From Oxytricha trifallax (taxonomy: Eukaryota > Ciliophora > Spirotrichea > Sporadotrichida > Oxytrichidae): 64,000 nt of DNA. The notes beneath the pieces were generated by a model. It made no database searches. It was not told the DNA's origin and saw nothing but the letters and a program-made list of their open reading frames with translations. The stretch covers positions 62,001-126,000 of the forward strand of contig ARYC01000461.1 in assembly GCA_000711775.1 (NCBI GenBank). The letters are read 5' to 3'. Every line of letters begins with the position of its first letter. Position 1 is the stretch's first letter. The translations under genes and the position numbers were made by a program. Below are positions 24,914-34,531 of the stretch, one piece after another.

Positions 24914-25157
24914 TATTGTAGTAATACATTCGAATTTGGGAAAATATAATTAATTAAATTAAATAAAAATCAAATTTGTGGCAGTTAAAGTTGGCCAATT
25001 TAAACTATCTCTGGCTCATTCGATAGAGAATAAAAAAATTAGCTGGACTTTACTATTGTCTATACTTTTTTATCACATCCCTGTAGAGAGATAACTTCAC
25101 TTTACTGTGAGGGTTTAATTTAAAGAAATCAAAAAATTATTAAATAAGAAACACAGA

Positions 25158-26117
25158 ATGGGTATACTGAGCAAAATACATAGGGATATCATACAAGGTG
25201 ACATCGAAAATAATTAATTTCTACACCTCGCACAATATAAAATTGACATCATTTATCAAAACAAAAGTCAATGGGGACTACACGTACTAGAAATTGTCAC
25301 TTTCATAGCCAAAAAATCATAAGAAAAGGGTTCTCTATAGTCAACTAGTTCCAACTACACTTAATAAGAATACAGTTTGACGAAGGAAAAACTGTGGAGA
25401 AGTACAACTTTGGACGCAACAACTCTTTTAGATGCTTAGACTAGCATAAAAAAACAACAAATTCATAAAACCCTGACAGGCTACAACAATACCCCAATAA
25501 AATTCCTCAAGAGTGCTTAAAGACGCTAGTCTAGAAAGACCAGCCTCACCTCCAATGGAGACTTACCAGAAATCAATAAAGGTATTAACCTTGAAAATGA
25601 AGACTACTATACAATAGATGAAGATCCTCAATCCCTAACAGAAACGCCAACCTCATTACACAAAGAGTAATATACTCAGACAATGAGGAAGACTGGAGTG
25701 CTGTGGAAGAAAAACAAAGATATGATGAATACGACTAAGGAAGCTCATATGTAGACAGCTCAAGCAAACCCACCTACTACATAGATAAGTGACTACGAAG
25801 AAAAGTATGAGTCCATTAACCACTCCTTCACTTACCCAGTCCAAAATTCTAATGACGTCAAATACTTCACGGAATTAAATTAGTACTAAATAGGAGATTA
25901 AAAAGAAATCTCAAATTAAAATTTAGTACAAAATATGGATCTTAATTAAAGTGAAAATTAATAATAAATCAATTATTATTAAACTGGATCCTGCTAAGGG
26001 ATGTATACCATCACCAAGGCGTAACTTTAAGATAGATTCGACACGAGAGAATCATGTATCTCTATATGGATGAGTACAATCAATACTAAGATGTAAAAAA
26101 TAATTCAAAGATACTGA
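25158..26117 (+). CDS. ORF1 of the 2.0-kb element
   Basis: 319 codons from MGILSKIHRDIIQGDIENNQ to TGA at 26115, with about 25 TAA/TAG Gln codons and no internal TGA; by chance an interruption would be expected within about 60 codons. Composition is polar: Gln, Asn, Thr, Ser and Lys, with acidic patches (LENEDYYTIDEDPQ; ISDYEEKYESINHSF). The frame is still protein-like at QGMYTITKAQLQDRFD near 26020, beyond which ORF2 looks better. No domain recognised. ORF1 and ORF2 overlap by 64 bases and could be one protein made by frameshifting, or one gene broken by an indel near 26060. Confidence 0.62.
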
Positions 26118-26779
26118 AACTCTCACACTGCCATATTTGTCAATCTAGACCACCAAAAGCTAATAAAAATATAGTCAATATGGACGACAGACAACTCGGA
26201 GAACACATAAAAAACAAAACTAACTCAGCAGTTGAAACACCAGTTGACCTTCTAGGCTTTGTGAGACTATTCGATATAGATATTCTCAAGAATGTCACAG
26301 CCAATGAAGCAAGCTGCAAATCCGTAAGCTCTGACTTTCATGACTATTTGAACAAGGTGGAAATCTATGTTAAGTGCCTCTAAAAGTACGCATACTTCCT
26401 CATCCTAAAGAGTGATATTATTTAACTAATCACGACCAGATGCAAAGAATCCATAGCCTCAAAATATTTGAAATTCTCAATCAATATTAGAAGTTTTGAC
26501 ACACAATTTAAATTTAGAGACATGGGTGACCAAATCCAAATTTCTCAACAAAAGAAGAAAAGGAAAAATAGGCAAACCCCAGATGAGAAGAATGCAGAGA
26601 GGCAAAGGAAAAGGAAGAAAAAGAAGATGAAGACTCAGTATACACTGAGAGAACCTCCCAAAACTAAATAAAAGGGCTAGAACCTTACAAGCTACTAAGC
26701 TTTATTGATCGGGGGTCCCCAGAGACCTCAATGTGATCTAATTATTATTAATGAATTTAGAGGTGTTTAATTAAAGTGA
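26054..26779 (+). CDS. ORF2 of the 2.0-kb element, CxxC and basic tail
   Basis: 241 codons from MYLYMDEYNQYQDVK to TGA at 26777, which lies inside the right terminal repeat. A Cys pair HCHICQSRPPKANK sits near residue 28. A helical mid-part follows (LLGFVRLFDIDILKN; FHDYLNKVEIYVKCLQKYAY), then a strongly basic patch near residues 160-205 (KKKRKNRQTPDEK; RQRKRKKKKMK), likely nuclear targeting or DNA binding. Relatives with LRDV/IKDL followed by CxIC occur at 39.7-40.9 kb. The frame is open upstream to about 25950, so the real start may be earlier or by frameshift from ORF1. Confidence 0.6.
26707..26738 (+). repeat. GATC-bounded conserved block, copy 1
   Basis: GATCGGGGGTCCCCAGAGAC followed by CTCAATGTGATC. 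The same 32 bases recur in inverse orientation at 39513-39544 with one difference. Here it lies in the 3' end of ORF2. Confidence 0.85.
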
Positions 26780-27319
26780 ATTTATCTGCTCCAGGGATGC
26801 AATGAAATAATACCACCTATAGTAAAGTCCAGCTAATTTTGAATTCTCTATCGAAAGAGCCCTATATCGTTTAAATTGGTTAACTTAACCACAAATCTTA
26901 TTAATTTTCAATTTCAAATGTATTCCTACAATATTATTTAAGAAATATAAATAATTAAGAATTATAGATCAATAATTGGAAATACAAATCTTTTAAAAAT
27001 AAAGCAAAATATAAAACTGATTTTAATGTAGTTATTGGAATTATTTAAGTATCAAAAGCAATTTTGAGTTATAGATGATTGATTAATCTTTCATTTTAAC
27101 TTTGTTGAGTTTGTGATAAAAAATTAATTATGATACTATCTATTTACAAACAAATTTGTAAATTTTAATATTTCATTTAATTAATACAATATTTTTGATT
27201 ATATTATTGCTGACACACATTTGTTTAGGAATTTTGATTTCAACTTCTATCTGTAGTATTGCCAAAATAGTGGCAGGTAAGTTTTTTTTGATCTCTTTTA
27301 TTTTAAAAAATTGGGGTTT

Positions 27320-27430
27320 AGGTTATTGGTTGTAGTAGTTATTGTTGTTGTTGTAATTGTATTAGTTGTTGTATTTGTTGTTATTATTATAGGTGAAGTA
27401 ATTGCTATTATTGTTGTTGTTGATTGAGTT
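27320..27430 (-). other. Triplet-rich tract, possible poly-Gln segment
   Basis: TTG/TTA-type triplets on the plus strand give long runs of CAA, TAA and TAG on the minus strand, i.e. Gln under this code, broken by Leu/Ile/His. It could be a Gln-rich coding segment or simply an imperfect microsatellite; no start, stop or domain seen. Confidence 0.35.
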
Positions 27431-28381
27431 GAAATAATGATGTCTAAAATTCATATTTTTAGGTTTAAAATACTCCATATTTTGAGTAATATAAATCAAA
27501 TTATGATTAAAAATTAATATTCAAATCTAATATTGTAATATAAAAGACTTAATCAAATATAATTATTTAATTAAATTAAATAACATAATTGTACAACTTC
27601 AATATCTTTAAAATTAAAAAACTTAATTATAGTTTCTTTTCAAGATTTTATTTTGAAAGCAAACGAAATGATGTTCAGTTAAAGCACCCCCTATTAAGTT
27701 ATATTATCAAGTGATCAGCTTGCTCCAGCTACTTTAAGTCCCTAATCATCCTTGCCAAGTAAAAAGGCAAAAGTTCTAATTCTTTAACCTTCCTTGCATG
27801 TAAAATTAATGAAATTCAAAAACTTAACCAACATATTGTATTGCTGAAACCATAATTTTTTGTAAATTAAAACAAGTTGTTATCATATTGGATATATTTA
27901 TTTATTATGTTGAAAGCTTTCAAATATAGTTATATATATAAATATTAAAAAGCAGCATGAGACCCTTAAGTAAAATTGGACCATTTTCACTCTTGAGTCG
28001 TTGACCAATATATAGAAAAGAAGCAGAATTTTAAGTAGAGAAAGCATCCTCGACTGAAAATTTAAAATATATCAAATTAAAATTTCTTCTCCAATTATCT
28101 ATAATTAAGAATTTTTAATTATCATTTCTTCACATGAATCCTTCTAAAAATGAACTGATGTAAAAACACAAGCCCAAGAAGTAGCAACTCAGCTTATATC
28201 ACGGTACCACATTAAAACACAAAACTTTAAGCTTTATTGTTGTCTTTTCTTATTTCATTTACTTTATTACTTATGTTCATCTTCATATAATTTATATTAT
28301 AGAGTCACCATTATTACCGAATAATCTCTCAAGTGGTACACTTTTCATACTAATAATTACGATATTTCTTTAACCTTAATA
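27431..28381. other. AT-rich DNA, no gene seen
   Basis: Nothing recognisable except GC-richer words at 27660-27800 that give no sustained frame. Confidence 0.4.
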
Positions 28382-28799
28382 TTGTAGGAATACATTCGAT
28401 TTGGGAAAATAAATTTAAATTAAATTAAATATATATATTAAAAACATGACAGTTAACAAATCCATAGTGACTCAAAATTCAAATCTAAGTCGATTCTACG
28501 GTATTTCCCGCAATTTTAGCTGGACTTTACTATTGGAAATTTTCTTGAATCATCCCAGGTAGCTTGATATTTTTATTTTGAGCTAACTAACAGAATAGTA
28601 ATAGGAGTTTTTCTCGATTGGGACAAGAGATAAAATCATTATAGCAATAACAACCACCATTTTATTTTTAATGCGCTATCCATAGGACATAATATTGTTA
28701 GAGTTTGGAGACATTTACCAAAAACATAACTGAAGGTAATTAATAATTAATTAATTTTAATTTTATTTCATTTTCCCGAATTGAATGTATTCCTACTGA
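28382..28799. mobile_element. Decayed TTGTAGG-family short element
   Basis: Starts TTGTAGGAATACATTCGATT after a TA and ends near TGAATGTATTCCTACTGAA. The inner block ATTTTAGCTGGACTTTACTA is kept on the left arm, while the centre has diverged from the 48581-48995 copy. Length (about 418 bp) is the same as that copy. Confidence 0.75.
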
Positions 28800-29863
28800 A
28801 ATATATAAATATATCTCTTAATGAGAAGATTTTTTAATATTCCTTTTTCTTTATAATTCCTTTTTTTCACATCCTTTTTTGTTCTTTTTAACAATAATTT
28901 TACTTAATCTATTCCAGGAATAATGAACTTAAATAGTGTAGATCTGGAGAAATGCAAGATTTATCTAATTCTAGAGTTTCACTTGAAGGTAGTATTAGTT
29001 GCTTTTTCTAAACATTTAAGCATTCCACTCTTGAACCCAGTTTAATATCTATGTCTTAAATTTCAATATGTAATTTATTTCTGATAAGAATATTTCAGAC
29101 TTGAACTCTAGGCAATTAAATAATTAAAATTAAAAATAAATAAGTTTTGTAAGTTACGACACCCCATAAGTGGTATATTTTTTGCTGATAATACAATAGT
29201 ATCTCCATGAAAACCAGATAGTCTTAATAACTCAGCACAATTTAATTTTGCTAGGCCTCCTCCAAGTATGGCGTTTCGAATTTGCTATTGATGTTAATTT
29301 TAGCCATAGGAACTTATCTAACTTCCTTAATATTCAGTGTTAATTTATAAAGCTCTTTACATCTAAGTTTTGAATTATTTCATAACTTTATATTTCATGG
29401 ACAACTCCAATGCTACACTTTCACAAAAAATTTGGCTTAATTCCAATAAAAAACTACTATATCATTGTAAAAATACTGACATTCAGATTTGTCTCTAATT
29501 AAAATTATAAACTATTTAAAAATACAATAAAATGAGTTTCCTTTTTTTTAATTTACTTATAAGAAATTTGTAAGATAAATATTAAATATTCATTTGTTAC
29601 AATTAATTTGGTAAATATATAATGAACATAATCCGTGGTGATTCTGCTAATTAAAGAAAACTAGGCATTAATTGTTTTAACTATTTTTTTCTGTTAAAAT
29701 TTATGTAAATTATTAATAAATAGTAATTCTTTAATTTATAAATACTTAAACTAATCGTTAGTAGCTATTTTTTATAAGTTAGCTAAGGAGGGTAATTTTA
29801 TGATGATTAGTAAAATTAGATTTTTTGTAATTTTATCAATAAATTAATTATAAACTATTTTGT
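28800..29863. other. AT-rich DNA, no gene seen
   Basis: No gene or repeat seen. Confidence 0.4.
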
Positions 29864-30010
29864 TCAGAATTCAAACTTTGTAAAGTAATATGATAATTTT
29901 TAAAGCTAAATTAAAGACTATAAATTAAATATTTAAATATATTATTTAAACCAATGATCACTTATTATAAAATATTAACCATAATCTTTATATATTAGAA
30001 CAGATTAATT

Positions 30011-30056
30011 ATTAAAATTGAAGAAAAATATGTAAATTGATTAAATTAATTAAAAT
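30011..30056 (+). repeat. Terminal inverted repeat of TBE-related element, left
   Basis: About 40 of 46 bases match the inverse of 38578-38623; the core is AAAATATGTAAATTGATTAA. The match fades outward within 15 bases. Confidence 0.72.
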
Positions 30057-30459
30057 GTCAATCTTATTTTAATGACTCGATTTATGTTTTAAGCACCTAA
30101 AATGTAGGAAGGTAATAAAAAGTTTTTGAAATATATTTCAAAATAAATCTCTCGCACTTAGCCAGTAGTTTTTCATTGATTATTTTTTTCAATAATTTAT
30201 TTCATTGCATTCTAATTCTGCTTAAATTTAGAAAATCTCTTCCCAACAATGAGATAATATATATCTTAACTAGAGCCCCCATTTGAAATTTCATCATTAC
30301 TAATTTAGTCTTGATAAAGTGTCATTGGCAGCTAAGACACGTCTAATTTAACATTCTTAGAAGTTGAGTATTAGTAATTTTTAATGAAAACGCTGTAATT
30401 TTCATCATCATAAATTTTTATTGTTTTGGGAGACAAATATCTATGAACAATGCCAGTCG

Positions 30460-30462
30460 AAT
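30460..30462. repeat. TBE target-site duplication AAT, left
   Basis: AAT directly before the element; the partner is at 34529-34531. It fits the ANT target of TBE elements. Confidence 0.9.
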
Positions 30463-30540
30463 CAAAACCCCAAAACCCCTTAATGAGGTTTATAAGTGCT
30501 TTGATTTGTAGGGAATTTGTTAGGGGTTGGGGTTATTAAT
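30463..30540 (+). repeat. TBE terminal inverted repeat, left
   Basis: 78 bp, the inverse of 34451-34528. It begins with one and a half telomere repeats. Confidence 0.95.
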
Positions 30541-30543
30541 TAA

Positions 30544-31598
30544 ATGCGAGACAAAAATAGCAAGCTTTTGGGGTCTATTTATGATGAAGATTATATAGAT
30601 TTAGTGTTTAAACTGCGATATGGAGTTGATATATATACAGTGAATAAATCAAACCAGTACTAAACTATAAGTCTATTGCTCTACTCATAAAGCGAAGTCC
30701 GTCAACTGTTCGTTCCCACTGTCTTATAGCACTATAATTAAAGAAATAGTAGCTAAATTCTTAGCCTAAGAGGTAGTCAAAGTTTCTATAGAAGCATATT
30801 GACTATCTTATTAATGATAAAACTTTGAAGTATTGGGCTCACTTCTCTTTAGACCAACGAGCTACTATGTTTCATCGCCAGTTCCCTGAGTTGAAGATCT
30901 CTGCTTAGTCTATAGCCAACATCTATAAACGAAATGGTATTTCTTACAAAGGTGTTAATCGTATCAAGAGAGTGATTGATTTCACTCTGCCATTTTACAA
31001 CAACAACTTAAATTATATTTATAATTAAATGCAGAGAGACTAATAGAATAATATAAAGTTTATGCATGCTAACGAGGCTGTGTTTACCTTCAACACTTTC
31101 ATCTAGAAGTCTTGGTATAAGAGGCATAGTAATATAGAAGTATATGACTAGAAAGTCAACTAATTCTAGGAGGTATTAGCGAGGATGCTGGTTTAGAAAC
31201 TTATGTTATTCATTCTCGCTCTATTAAGACAGAGCAGTATAATAAGTTCTTAGAGCAGCTAAGAGAGAAGTACCCTGAATAAGAGATTATACTATTCGTT
31301 GATAATCTTTCTGTTCATAAGACTAAAGAAACAAGGAAGAGTTATGAGCAACTTAAGAATAACGGCAGTGTTCAACGTACCTTACAGTCCATAGTTTAAT
31401 GGAATTGAGTTCTACTGGGGTATATTAAAAGGCCATTACAAGAAACTGCTGTTATACCACTTGATGCATGACCTACCTATCGATACAGTAGACTTTATTA
31501 AAAGTTCAGCGAAGAGAGTAGATAATTTATTGGCTTAAAAGTGTGCGAAAGAAGGGAGAGTGAATGTATATAAATAAGTTTTGTAGTTAAGTTAATGA
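30544..31598 (+). pseudogene. TBE 42-kDa transposase, broken, catalytic Asp changed
   Basis: Same protein as at 1794-2856, ATG three bases inside the terminal repeat, TGA at 31596. Readable parts are WAHFSLDQRATMFHRQFPEL, KISAQSIANIYKRNGISYKG, LFVDNLSVHKTKETRK and VPYSPQFNGIEFYWGILKG. The first catalytic residue is Asn (FMHANEAVF; AAC) where the other copy has Asp (GAC). Indels shift the frame near 30640-30700, 30730-30800, 31155 (loss after YDQKVN) and 31360. The span of 1055 bases is not a multiple of three. It should not be able to transpose itself but keeps both ends and could be moved in trans. Confidence 0.92.
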
Positions 31599-31813
31599 AT
31601 ATATAAGTCACATTTAGAATTCTTTAGAGGGAGCTGGCTTCTCTTTCTTTTCTTCTACTTCTTGCTTCCCTCCTCCTAAGTTTCTTCTCTTGCTGCCAGC
31701 TCCAGCATCTATATTCATTTACTCTGGAGGCTAAATATTTGAGTAAAGTCTCTTGCTAACTTCATACTTTGTCTGCGACTTTCGCTCTCTATGAAGCTTG
31801 CTCTATTCCTTCA

Positions 31814-32395
31814 TCAAGAAGATGCCAGTACCAGATTTTTCTAAAGAGTTAAGCTACAAATCTTACTTGAAATATAAGGGTGCTTCTGCAGCTCTGATAG
31901 CCAGCTCTCACTTATCTTGATCCCTTGTTTATCCTTATCTTCTGAAGAGATGCTGTACCTTTTCTTATGAGATTCTTGAATAATTTCTTTCAAGTAATCA
32001 CCTTTTATTGTTGCAAGTATGCCAAAGAAGTAGTTTCTTTCAGGAAGTTTATTTGACAACTGCTTCTTTGTAGGCAGGTACAACGAAACCTCTGGGTCAT
32101 TCATTGCATTATCATATAAATTAGTCACAGAGATTTCAGGATAGTTTGGAATCTCTGCAAACTTTACATCTTAAGTTTTTAATGCTTTCTTCTCTTCGCA
32201 GAGTATGGCTCTTATAAATGAAATTTTAGTACCTTCCATCGATGGGAGAAACAAACCAACTACATAATCAAGATTAGTTACTATGAGTTCATTACCTTGC
32301 TGCACCAGGTAGCGGTGCAAATCCTCCTTGCTTCTAAATCTTTGAATCAATTCTTGTGCTTGCACTCTTTTCATTGCATCATTCATTGACTCCAT
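31814..32395 (-). CDS. TBE 22-kDa protein
   Basis: 193 residues, ATG at 32395, TGA at 31814, in frame throughout with TAA/TAG as Gln. Starts MESMNDAMKRVQAQELIQRF. Blocks kept in the two distant relatives in this window are FRSKEDLHRYL, VGLFLPSMEGTK-ISFIRAI, IPNYPEI, LPERNYFFGILATIKGDYL and LQKHPYISSK. Function unknown. The conservation of FFGILATIK and PYISSK across three transposon families implies a real role for transposition or element biology. It is transcribed toward the transposase gene and divergent from the kinase gene. Confidence 0.92.
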
Positions 32396-32597
32396 CTTGT
32401 TTACAGATCTAAGAAATGATATTCAAATTTAAGTTTATTGATTTCAATTATATACCTCTGTAAAACTTACTATTAAATATGGGCATCCTATAGGAGGTCA
32501 ACCTCTAAGAAGGATATGGAGAAGGTTTTGAGAACTGGTTTCAAACTTGAGAGATTGATATCAATTTCTACTGTTATAGTTCCATATTTTTAAATTT

Positions 32598-32770
32598 AAA
32601 TTGGTACGTACTTAATTAGGAGCAGCTCCTAAAATGCTAGTACTTAATTAGGAGCATTAATTAAAGCTAGTACTTAATTAGGAGCACCCTAATTTTAATC
32701 ATAAAATCACAAAATACCTCCTAAAGCAGTACGTACTTAATTAGGTGCACCTCCTAAATCGGTACGTACT
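32598..32770. repeat. Expanded repeats in TBE divergent promoter
   Basis: Several copies of a unit around GTACTTAATTAGGAGC, in both orientations (TACGTACTTAATTAGGTGCA, CACCTCCTAAATCGGTACGT), lie between the starts of the 22-kDa (32395, minus) and 57-kDa (33009, plus) genes. The truncated TBE has only one short palindrome here (838-895). Hairpin-forming; a regulatory or binding-site role is inferred from position only. Confidence 0.6.
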
Positions 32771-33008
32771 ATAATCAACTTATTATTGATAGTAAAAATG
32801 GTTACTTTCTCACCCATTTTTAGAGCTGGTTCGTCTCTTAGTGCTCATTTATCTTCGCTAATACTCTAAGAACTTCCCTTGATACTTGTAGGCTTGCAAA
32901 GCTCTCATATAAGCTCTCAGTTATAGAGGCAGTTTTATAATTTTAAATTCAAATTTAAATATGAGCGCTAACATTTTAAGAAAAACAACAGCACTTCCAT
33001 AAAACTAA

Positions 33009-34529
33009 ATGAGACTTACCTTTGGGAGCAATAAAAAGTGTGATAGCTGCGAGATGAACTCTCATAAGGAACTACCAGAGCTATCACTTGATGTCTCTGT
33101 TATTAAAATTGAAATTAATAATAGAAAATTAATGGCAAACAAGTGTGTGGGAGACAGAGAGGAGGAGAAAGGTATTAATGAAATTCCTATACAAACTGAA
33201 GAAGTTGAAGTCTATTTTTGTGAGTTATGTGAGAGAGATTTTGCTCATAAATCAAGCTGGTACAGACACATGAAGGAGCATAGAGAAGCAAAGCCCACTG
33301 TATACTTAAAGCATGATAAAATAGATGGAAAGTATGACTGCTTTGAGTGCCATAAGCAATACTCTCATACAAGAGACTTAAAGAAGCATCTATTAAAAGC
33401 TCACAAGAAAGATATAGAAGTTGAGAATCATGAAGTTGAGCTGAAGCTTCTAAACAAAAGAAAAGCGAGGGAATATTCTAAGGTCGTAGTACCTGAATAA
33501 GCTAGAGAGTTAGAGTAAGTTAAGAAGGCACGCAACCAACTGACCTCTGAAATAACAAAAATTATGATCAAGATTCAATACAAGAAAATACCGGTTCTTG
33601 CTTAAATTGACCTAGACACTTCTCTTTAAAGCTACCTTATAATAGAAGACTCCTTTGATAAGAAAGTTATCAATGATCATCAATACGCATACAAGGTGTA
33701 TCCCTTCAACTATCTCTTAAGTGATGATAAATATCAGATGGAGTTTACAAATGAGTATCAAGTACTCACTTAAGCTAAGTTTAAAGAGTGTAGTTACTTA
33801 ATCAAGCTAGATGCTGTTCTTCTTGCCAAGGATCATGTGGCTCTCAGACTCCCACTCTATGAAATGACCCTCAGAGATTTTATTACTGATCAAAGGAATC
33901 ATAAGTAGCTTGCTTTGATAGCAACCTAAACCTTACAAGGTATAAAAGAGTTACATAAGTTAGGCTTTGTTCATAGAGATTTGAAGCCTGAGAATATTAT
34001 GATAAACTTCTCACCTGTAAGAGTGGCAATTATTGACTTCAACAGAGCATTAAGGGTGGAAGTATCAAGGCTAGGAAGTGTTATGGGAACTCCAGGCTAT
34101 TATCCTGAAAGAGAAGACTGGAGAGATGGAGATTATTAATGGGATGTGTGGGCTTTAGCAGCAATAATAATAGAGTGCGATATGCCTCGCAACGATTACT
34201 ACTCTACCAGGTGTGAGAAAGATGCTAAGCAAAGAATCAAGTAATTTATAGACAAAACCAGAGTCTCTCAATCATTAAAATAAATGGCAGAATCAATAAT
34301 ATTAAAACCAAACTCTAGATCAGACATAATATTAGAGCAGATAGAGTTGTGGTTAAGTAAGATAAACTTCAGACCACTCCCACATGATCCTAAAGTGCAT
34401 TTTGAGCGATTAAATTAAATAAATTTACTATAAATTTCACATTAAAACCTATTAATAACCCCAACCCCTAACAAATTCCCTACAAATCAAAGCACTTATA
34501 AACCTCATTAAGGGGTTTTGGGGTTTTGA
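33009..34529 (+). CDS. TBE 57-kDa zinc-finger/protein-kinase protein
   Basis: 506 residues, uninterrupted with TAA/TAG as Gln. Residues 1-165 hold CDSC and two C2H2 fingers (CELC...H...H; CFEC...H...H). A kinase-like domain follows from about residue 210: AYKVYPF (strand-3 Lys), NEYQVL (helix-C Glu), VHRDLKPENIMIN (catalytic loop), DFNRALRVE (DFG replaced by DFN), GTPGYYPERED (activation segment end) and DVWALAAI. The Gly-rich loop is poor. DFN in place of DFG leaves activity open, though Asp of HRD and of DFN remain. The frame crosses the entire right terminal repeat; its TGA ends with the first A of the flanking AAT. Confidence 0.93.
34451..34528 (-). repeat. TBE terminal inverted repeat, right
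   Basis: 78 bp, the inverse of 30463-30540; it also encodes the C-terminus of the 57-kDa protein. Confidence 0.95.
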
Positions 34530-34531
34530 AT
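34529..34531. repeat. TBE target-site duplication AAT, right
   Basis: AAT directly after the element; partner of 30460-30462. Confidence 0.9.

Larger units (their letters stand above)
24916..26931 (+). mobile_element. TA-flanked 2.0-kb element with long terminal repeats and ORFs
   Basis: Begins TTGTAGTAATACATTC and ends GTATTCCTACAA, with TA on both sides (24914-24915, 26932-26933). The terminal repeats of about 200 bp match in inverse orientation and share GTGGCAGTTAAAGTTGGCCA-type, TCGATAGAGAAT, TTAGCTGGACTTTA and GCATCCCTG-type blocks. These also make up the whole of the 415-bp element at 48581-48995, so this looks like the gene-carrying parent of that short family. Between the repeats (25140-26745) are two overlapping ORFs. 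No DDE motif was found, so whether it encodes its own transposase is unknown. Confidence 0.8.
29864..30462 (-). pseudogene. Zinc-finger/MT-A70-like gene, copy 2, C-terminal part beyond the TBE
   Basis: Continuation of the gene at 34532-35628 on the other side of the inserted TBE. Readable pieces: KIYDDENYSVFIKNY, VKLDVSQLPMTLYQDQ, ISNDEIS, DIYYLIVGKRFSKFKQNQ. Near the end FEIYFKNFLLPSYILGAQN is comparable with LEIFSRPHNIRPNYTYLGNQ of copy 1. LP...SNDEISN followed by a hydrophobic strand likewise resembles the MT-A70 LPY-x-TM-x-D-E-E block. This is weak, motif-level similarity. The frame needs one shift near 30410 and has TGA codons near 30420 and 30170. It runs through the terminal repeat to TGA at 29864, as the TBE 57-kDa ORF runs into its own repeat. 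Confidence 0.5.
30463..34528 (+). mobile_element. TBE: Complete TBE transposon, 4066 bp
   Basis: Both ends are CAAAACCCCAAAACCCC in inverse orientation, within 78-bp terminal repeats, and AAT is duplicated on either side. Inside: transposase (plus), 22-kDa gene (minus) and 57-kDa zinc-finger/kinase gene (plus). Size, gene order, telomere-like ends and ANT duplication are those of Oxytricha TBE elements. It sits in the third gene of a TBE-related transposon. Two genes are intact; the transposase is not. Confidence 0.97.

Noticed and set aside
2860..34528. Telomere repeats as true chromosome ends or a macronuclear chromosome
   Set aside because: Each C4A4/G4T4 string at 2937, 30463 and 34528 is the end of a TBE terminal repeat with genomic DNA continuing beyond it.
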